Below the pieces are notes generated by a model. The model did not search any database. It was not told the DNA's origin and saw only the letters and a list, made by a program, of their open reading frames with translations. A stretch of 8,023 nt of DNA from an uncultured Bacilli bacterium (lineage in GTDB: Bacteria > Bacillota_I > Bacilli_A > RF39 > UBA660), in assembly GCA_934133155.1 (NCBI GenBank), contig CAKPAT010000054.1, forward strand, positions 1 to 8,023. Reading direction: 5' to 3'. Position 1 is the first letter of the stretch. Each line of letters opens with the position of its first letter. A program made the position numbers and the translations under genes. Positions 5,079 through 8,023 of the stretch are shown one piece after another.

Positions 5079-5516
5079 ATGAGAAAAAAATTAATTAGCA
5101 TATTAGCTATATTATTAATCATAATTATCTATTTAATATTTATATATAAACCAAGTTTTAAAGTGCCAGATTTTGAAAAAGAAGCAAAAAAATATACCGA
5201 ATTAAAAGAAATGAAACCGCTAGAAATAAAAGAAAATTATGTTGTTTATATAGGAAAAAATATAAAAATAAAAAATAGTGTATTAAGTTTTTACCTAGCT
5301 TCAGCAAAAAATAACAATGTATATATCAAATGTAGAGTGTACGAAGAAAATAAAATAATAGGAGAAACTGGTCTCATCAAACCAGGCGAATATATAGAAA
5401 AAATTAAGCTTAAAAAAATTCTGGCAGAAAAAGTAACTATTAAAATAATGGGATATGACATAAAAACATATCAAAGCACTGGTAGTGTAAAATTTGAAGT
5501 GCAGGTGAAAAAATGA
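5079..5516 (+). CDS. Membrane-anchored surface protein, A-type paralog (operon protein A2)
   Basis: The 145-residue product has MRKK, one transmembrane segment (about 5-23) and then an extracellular domain. Residues 48-145 repeat the plan of A1: strands VLSFYLASAKNNNVYIKC and IIGETGLIKPGEYIEKIKL (KPG 101-103 at the place of PPG in A1), then a closing VKFEVQVKK strand. Identity to A1 is low but the order of strands and the GxIxPG turn agree. It has one cysteine (Cys85). The start is set by a strong GGAGG (5069-5073) five bases before ATG 5079; the in-frame GTG at 5067 precedes that site and is unlikely. The stop TGA overlaps the next start as ATGA, showing tight coupling to the C gene. A partner role to the B2 or C protein is inferred from position only. 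Confidence 0.83.
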   Translation: MRKKLISILAILLIIIIYLIFIYKPSFKVPDFEKEAKKYTELKEMKPLEIKENYVVYIGKNIKIKNSVLSFYLASAKNNNVYIKCRVYEENKIIGETGLIKPGEYIEKIKLKKILAEKVTIKIMGYDIKTYQSTGSVKFEVQVKK

Positions 5517-6661
5517 AAAAACATATATTTATAATCATCAGTTTTTTAATTATTTTGTCGCCTGTAAAAGCCCTAGAAACAGATGTATACGCAAATACAA
5601 ATCAAAAAGTGGAGAATGCTACAAAAATAAAACTTGAAAATGGAAAAAACACCATAAAAATAGATAATAACAAATTGAATATAACAAGCACAAATAAAGA
5701 AGATAATAACGATATAGTTATTATTAAAGCTTCAAAAGAAGTATTAAATTGGATAAAATCAAAAGGATATAATATTTCAAAAGCATACAGACTGTCATTT
5801 TATATTAATGGTACAAAAAATATGCCACAAGGTAAACTAAGTATAAATAATAAAAATGAAAAAATTATCATTCTAAATTCGAAAGGAAATAAACTAAAAG
5901 ATATAACCGAAAATGATATATATATCTGCACTTTAGAAAATACAGCACTTGAAAATATAAAAGAAGAAAATAAAATATATATTGATTGTGATAAAAAAGG
6001 TGTAGTAGCAATTAATGGTATTATGTATAAAGATGGGGAAATAAAAGTAGATGACTCACAAATTAAAATCGCTATTATTCCAAATAAAGATTATCAAATA
6101 GATAAAATATTAATAAACGGTATTGATAAATCAAATATGTCAAAAGGCGGTTTTATAACAGCCAGCAAAGGTGAGAATATTAAAATCACATTTAAAGAAA
6201 AAGCCCCATCAGAAGGTAAAACATATAATATATTAAGCAAAATAATGAAAAATGGAGAAATATTAAAAAATGTCAAAATTATTTTTGACGGAAAAATTAT
6301 AGAAACAAGCATAGACAAAAACGGATATTATAAATTAAAAAATATTTATACAGGCTATCACAACATACAAATCTTTGAAAAAAATAATCTAATTGGTTAT
6401 AAAGAATTTTTTATAGATTCGTCAAGTAACTCACAAATAAATGATAATAGAATTGAAATAAACGAAAAAATAAATAAAATAATATTAAATATGAGTATAA
6501 ATGATTATGAATTAAACTTTTTAGAGGTAAAAGAAAAAAATGATGTAGCAGTAAATAAAGAAAAAGACAAAGATCAAAAAAATTATAAATTTATATTGCT
6601 CTCATTAGCTGTAATAATTCTAATTTTTGTTTATTTAAAAAAGAAAAATAAAGCTTTTTAA
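5513..6661 (+). CDS. Large secreted, C-terminally membrane-anchored surface protein (operon protein C)
   Basis: The 382-residue product starts with a Sec signal peptide (core 5-16, probable cleavage after VKA at 18-20). An Asn/Lys-rich region (21-155) shows no family I can name. Residues about 157-228 resemble a divergent InlB B-repeat: a GVVAINGIMYKDGE turn, IKIAIIPNKDYQIDKILING, then a GENIKITF strand. Residues about 234-318 resemble a carboxypeptidase regulatory-like (transthyretin-like) domain: NGEILKNVKIIFDGK, ETSIDKNGYYKLKNIYTGYH. A charged Lys/Asp/Glu spacer (341-357) leads to a transmembrane helix (359-374) and a basic KKKNKAF tail facing the cytoplasm. No LPxTG motif precedes the helix, so it is anchored in the membrane rather than by sortase. 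Two cysteines (139, 159) could pair. AGGTG (5503-5507) is its ribosome binding site, within the end of A2. It is the last gene of the operon. Domain names rest on pattern reading, not a search. Confidence 0.83.
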   Translation: MKKHIFIIISFLIILSPVKALETDVYANTNQKVENATKIKLENGKNTIKIDNNKLNITSTNKEDNNDIVIIKASKEVLNWIKSKGYNISKAYRLSFYINGTKNMPQGKLSINNKNEKIIILNSKGNKLKDITENDIYICTLENTALENIKEENKIYIDCDKKGVVAINGIMYKDGEIKVDDSQIKIAIIPNKDYQIDKILINGIDKSNMSKGGFITASKGENIKITFKEKAPSEGKTYNILSKIMKNGEILKNVKIIFDGKIIETSIDKNGYYKLKNIYTGYHNIQIFEKNNLIGYKEFFIDSSSNSQINDNRIEINEKINKIILNMSINDYELNFLEVKEKNDVAVNKEKDKDQKNYKFILLSLAVIILIFVYLKKKNKAF

Positions 6662-6665
6662 AAGA

Positions 6666-6694
6666 ATAAGTGTTTGTTTTTAAACACTTTTTTT
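6666..6694 (+). terminator. Intrinsic terminator of the surface operon
   Basis: AAGTGTTT (6668-6675) pairs perfectly with AAACACTT (6682-6689) over a six-base loop and ends in seven T (6688-6694), five bases after the stop codon of the C gene. Confidence 0.85.
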
Positions 6695-6702
6695 GTTATA
6701 AT
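6674..6702 (+). promoter_or_regulatory. Promoter of parE, overlapping the preceding terminator
   Basis: TTGTTT (6674-6679), a 17-nt spacer and a perfect TATAAT (6697-6702) preceded by TG at 6694-6695, an extended -10. The -35 box lies in the terminator's left arm and loop, and the spacer is made of the right arm and T run. Confidence 0.75.
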
Positions 6703-6733
6703 ATGTTAGGAAAATTAGGAAAGGATGTACAAA

Positions 6734-8023
6734 ATGGCAAAATACGATGAAAGCTCAATAAAAATACTAGAAGGCTTAGAAGCTGTAAGAAAAAGACCCG
6801 GAATGTATATTGGCTCAACCGATAAAAGAGGATTGCACCATTTAGTATGGGAAATCGTTGATAATAGTATAGACGAAGCAATAAACGGTTATGGCAATTT
6901 AATAAAAATAATCCTGCACAAAGACGGAAGTGTTAGTGTAGAAGACGCTGGAAGAGGTGTCCCAACCGGAATGCATTCAAGTGGTAAAAGCACACCAGAA
7001 GTCATTTATACAGTACTTCATGCCGGAGGAAAATTTGAAACATCCGGTTACAAAGTATCGGGCGGACTTCACGGAGTAGGTGCCTCAGTAGTAAATGCCT
7101 TAAGCAAATGGATGGAAGTAACCATTAAAAGAGATGGTAAAGAATATTATATAAGATTTGAAGATGGTGGAAAAACAACTGTACCATTAAAAGAGATTGG
7201 CAAAACAAATAAAACAGGAACAAAAGTAAGATTTATGCCAGATAAAAGTATCTTTCAAACAACCACATTCTCATTTGGAACAATATGTGAAAGAATGCAA
7301 GAAAGTGCATTTCTATTAAAAAATTTGACCATAGAAGTGCAAGATGAAAATTTAGACAAAAAAGAAACATATCACTATGAAAAAGGATTAAGTGCTTTTG
7401 CCGAATATTTAGACGAAGATAAAAAAGTACTTCATAAACCAGTAGACTTTAAAGGTATAAAAGATGGCATAACTGTTGAAATCGCATTCCAATACACTGA
7501 AACATATTCAGAAAATATTATCTCATTCGTCAACAATGTTAAAACATCAGATGGTGGAACACATGAAGTTGGCTTTAAAACAGCACTAACTCGTGTTTTC
7601 AATGACTACGCCAAAAGTAACGGAATACTAAAAGCAAAAGATAAAAACTTTGAAGGTCCCGACACAAGAGAAGGTTTAACTGCCATTATTTCCTTGCAAA
7701 TACCTGAAAAAGATCTGCAATTTGAAGGCCAAACAAAAGGAAAATTAGGTACACCAGTAGCAAGAACAATAGTAGATAATATAACAAGTGAAAAACTAAC
7801 ATTCTTCCTAGAAGAAAATAAAGAAATAGCGACTAATATCTTGGAAAAAATGGTTAAATCAAAACAAGTAAGAGAAGCTGCTAGAAAAGCTAGAGATGAA
7901 GCTAGAAATGGTAAAGGCAAAGGTAAAAAAGAAAAATCAATCAGTGATAAATTCACACCAGCTCAAAGTAAAAACCCTAAAATAAATGAATTATTCCTAG
8001 TCGAGGGAGATTCTGCCGGAGGT
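6734..8023 (+). CDS. parE: DNA topoisomerase IV subunit B, N-terminal 430 residues (3' end outside window)
   Basis: Topoisomerase IV (ParC2ParE2) unlinks daughter chromosomes; ParE supplies the ATPase. The frame stays open to the window edge. The GHKL ATPase domain shows EIVDNSIDEA (Glu40, Asn44), DAGRGVP (71-77), GGLHGVGASVVN (110-121) and the ATP-sensing QTK loop (Gln333-Lys335). The TOPRIM domain begins with EGDSAGG (424-430), cut by the window end. I call ParE rather than GyrB because STDKRGLHHLVWEIVDN, DTREGLTAIISLQIP, the longer DLQFEGQTK and SDKFTPAQSKN match the wording of Gram-positive ParE; GyrB normally reads PQFEGQTK. ATG 6734 has AAAGGA (6720-6725) eight bases upstream; the in-frame ATG at 6725 would be only four bases from AGGA. 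parC is expected just downstream. The gene has its own promoter and is not part of the surface operon. Confidence 0.95.
   Translation, partial: MAKYDESSIKILEGLEAVRKRPGMYIGSTDKRGLHHLVWEIVDNSIDEAINGYGNLIKIILHKDGSVSVEDAGRGVPTGMHSSGKSTPEVIYTVLHAGGKFETSGYKVSGGLHGVGASVVNALSKWMEVTIKRDGKEYYIRFEDGGKTTVPLKEIGKTNKTGTKVRFMPDKSIFQTTTFSFGTICERMQESAFLLKNLTIEVQDENLDKKETYHYEKGLSAFAEYLDEDKKVLHKPVDFKGIKDGITVEIAFQYTETYSENIISFVNNVKTSDGGTHEVGFKTALTRVFNDYAKSNGILKAKDKNFEGPDTREGLTAIISLQIPEKDLQFEGQTKGKLGTPVARTIVDNITSEKLTFFLEENKEIATNILEKMVKSKQVREAARKARDEARNGKGKGKKEKSISDKFTPAQSKNPKINELFLVEGDSAGG

Noticed and set aside
5513..6661. Sortase-anchored (LPxTG) wall protein
   Set aside because: The C-terminal helix and basic tail are present, but no LPxTG-like pentapeptide occurs before the helix.
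7606..7956. Minus-strand 116-codon frame inside parE
   Set aside because: It lies wholly antisense to a strongly conserved parE segment; its Leu/Ser/Phe-rich sequence is what the reverse strand of a lysine/alanine-rich coding region gives.
6734..8023. GyrB instead of ParE
   Set aside because: Motif wording in the N-terminus and around the QTK loop follows Gram-positive ParE more closely; the C-terminal part that would settle it is outside the window.
1..8023. CRISPR array, tRNA or rRNA genes
   Set aside because: No regularly spaced direct repeats, cloverleaf-like segments with CCA-type ends, or rRNA-like blocks were seen on either strand.
1..8023. Mycoplasma-type code with TGA as Trp
   Set aside because: All Trp codons seen in conserved positions are TGG and the A2 gene ends in TGA within an ATGA overlap, so the standard bacterial code applies.

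Overview
The window is a strongly AT-rich bacterial chromosome segment that uses the standard bacterial code. TGA is a stop at 5514-5516 and I saw no in-frame TGA read as Trp. The ParE, DusB and NrnA sequences, the purine-rich ribosome binding sites and the TTGTTT-17-TATAAT promoters point to a low-GC Bacillota (Firmicutes) genome, perhaps an uncultured gut Bacilli or Clostridia lineage. The exact taxon cannot be read from the sequence.

Layout. (1) 1-284: the 3' end of an IS200/IS605-type tnpB gene and its structured right end, the expected place of an omega (reRNA) guide RNA. (2) 322-2234: two housekeeping genes overlapping by one base, a DusB-type tRNA-dihydrouridine synthase and an NrnA-type DHH/DHHA1 phosphodiesterase. 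Their apparent promoter has its -35 box in the last hairpin of the IS end. (3) 2241-2420, minus strand: an overlooked 59-residue Tyr/Pro/Gly-rich small protein with an excellent ribosome binding site. It converges on nrnA across a perfect 15-bp inverted repeat. (4) 2510-3352: an N-terminally anchored NodB/CE4-like protein that has lost its catalytic and metal-binding residues. (5) 3465-6661: a five-gene cell-surface operon, the most interesting part of the window. Its order is A1-B1-B2-A2-C: a membrane-anchored beta-domain protein, two paralogous secreted proteins, a second membrane-anchored protein of the first type, and a larger secreted, C-terminally anchored protein with an InlB-repeat-like and a carboxypeptidase-regulatory-like domain. 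(6) 6734 to the window end: the 5' two thirds of parE (topoisomerase IV subunit B), with a promoter inside the preceding terminator.

How it may work together. The surface operon has overlapping genes (B1/B2 by 11 nt, A2/C by an ATGA junction) and a hairpin on each side of the B1-B2 pair, as if dosage of the secreted pair were set separately. The only promoter candidate before A1 has a run of 14 T in its -35/-10 spacer. The spacer is 15 nt, against 17 nt in two other promoters of the window, so expression could be phase variable by slippage of the T run. I do not recognise a named function for the A, B and C families; a surface layer, fibre or adhesive complex is inference only.
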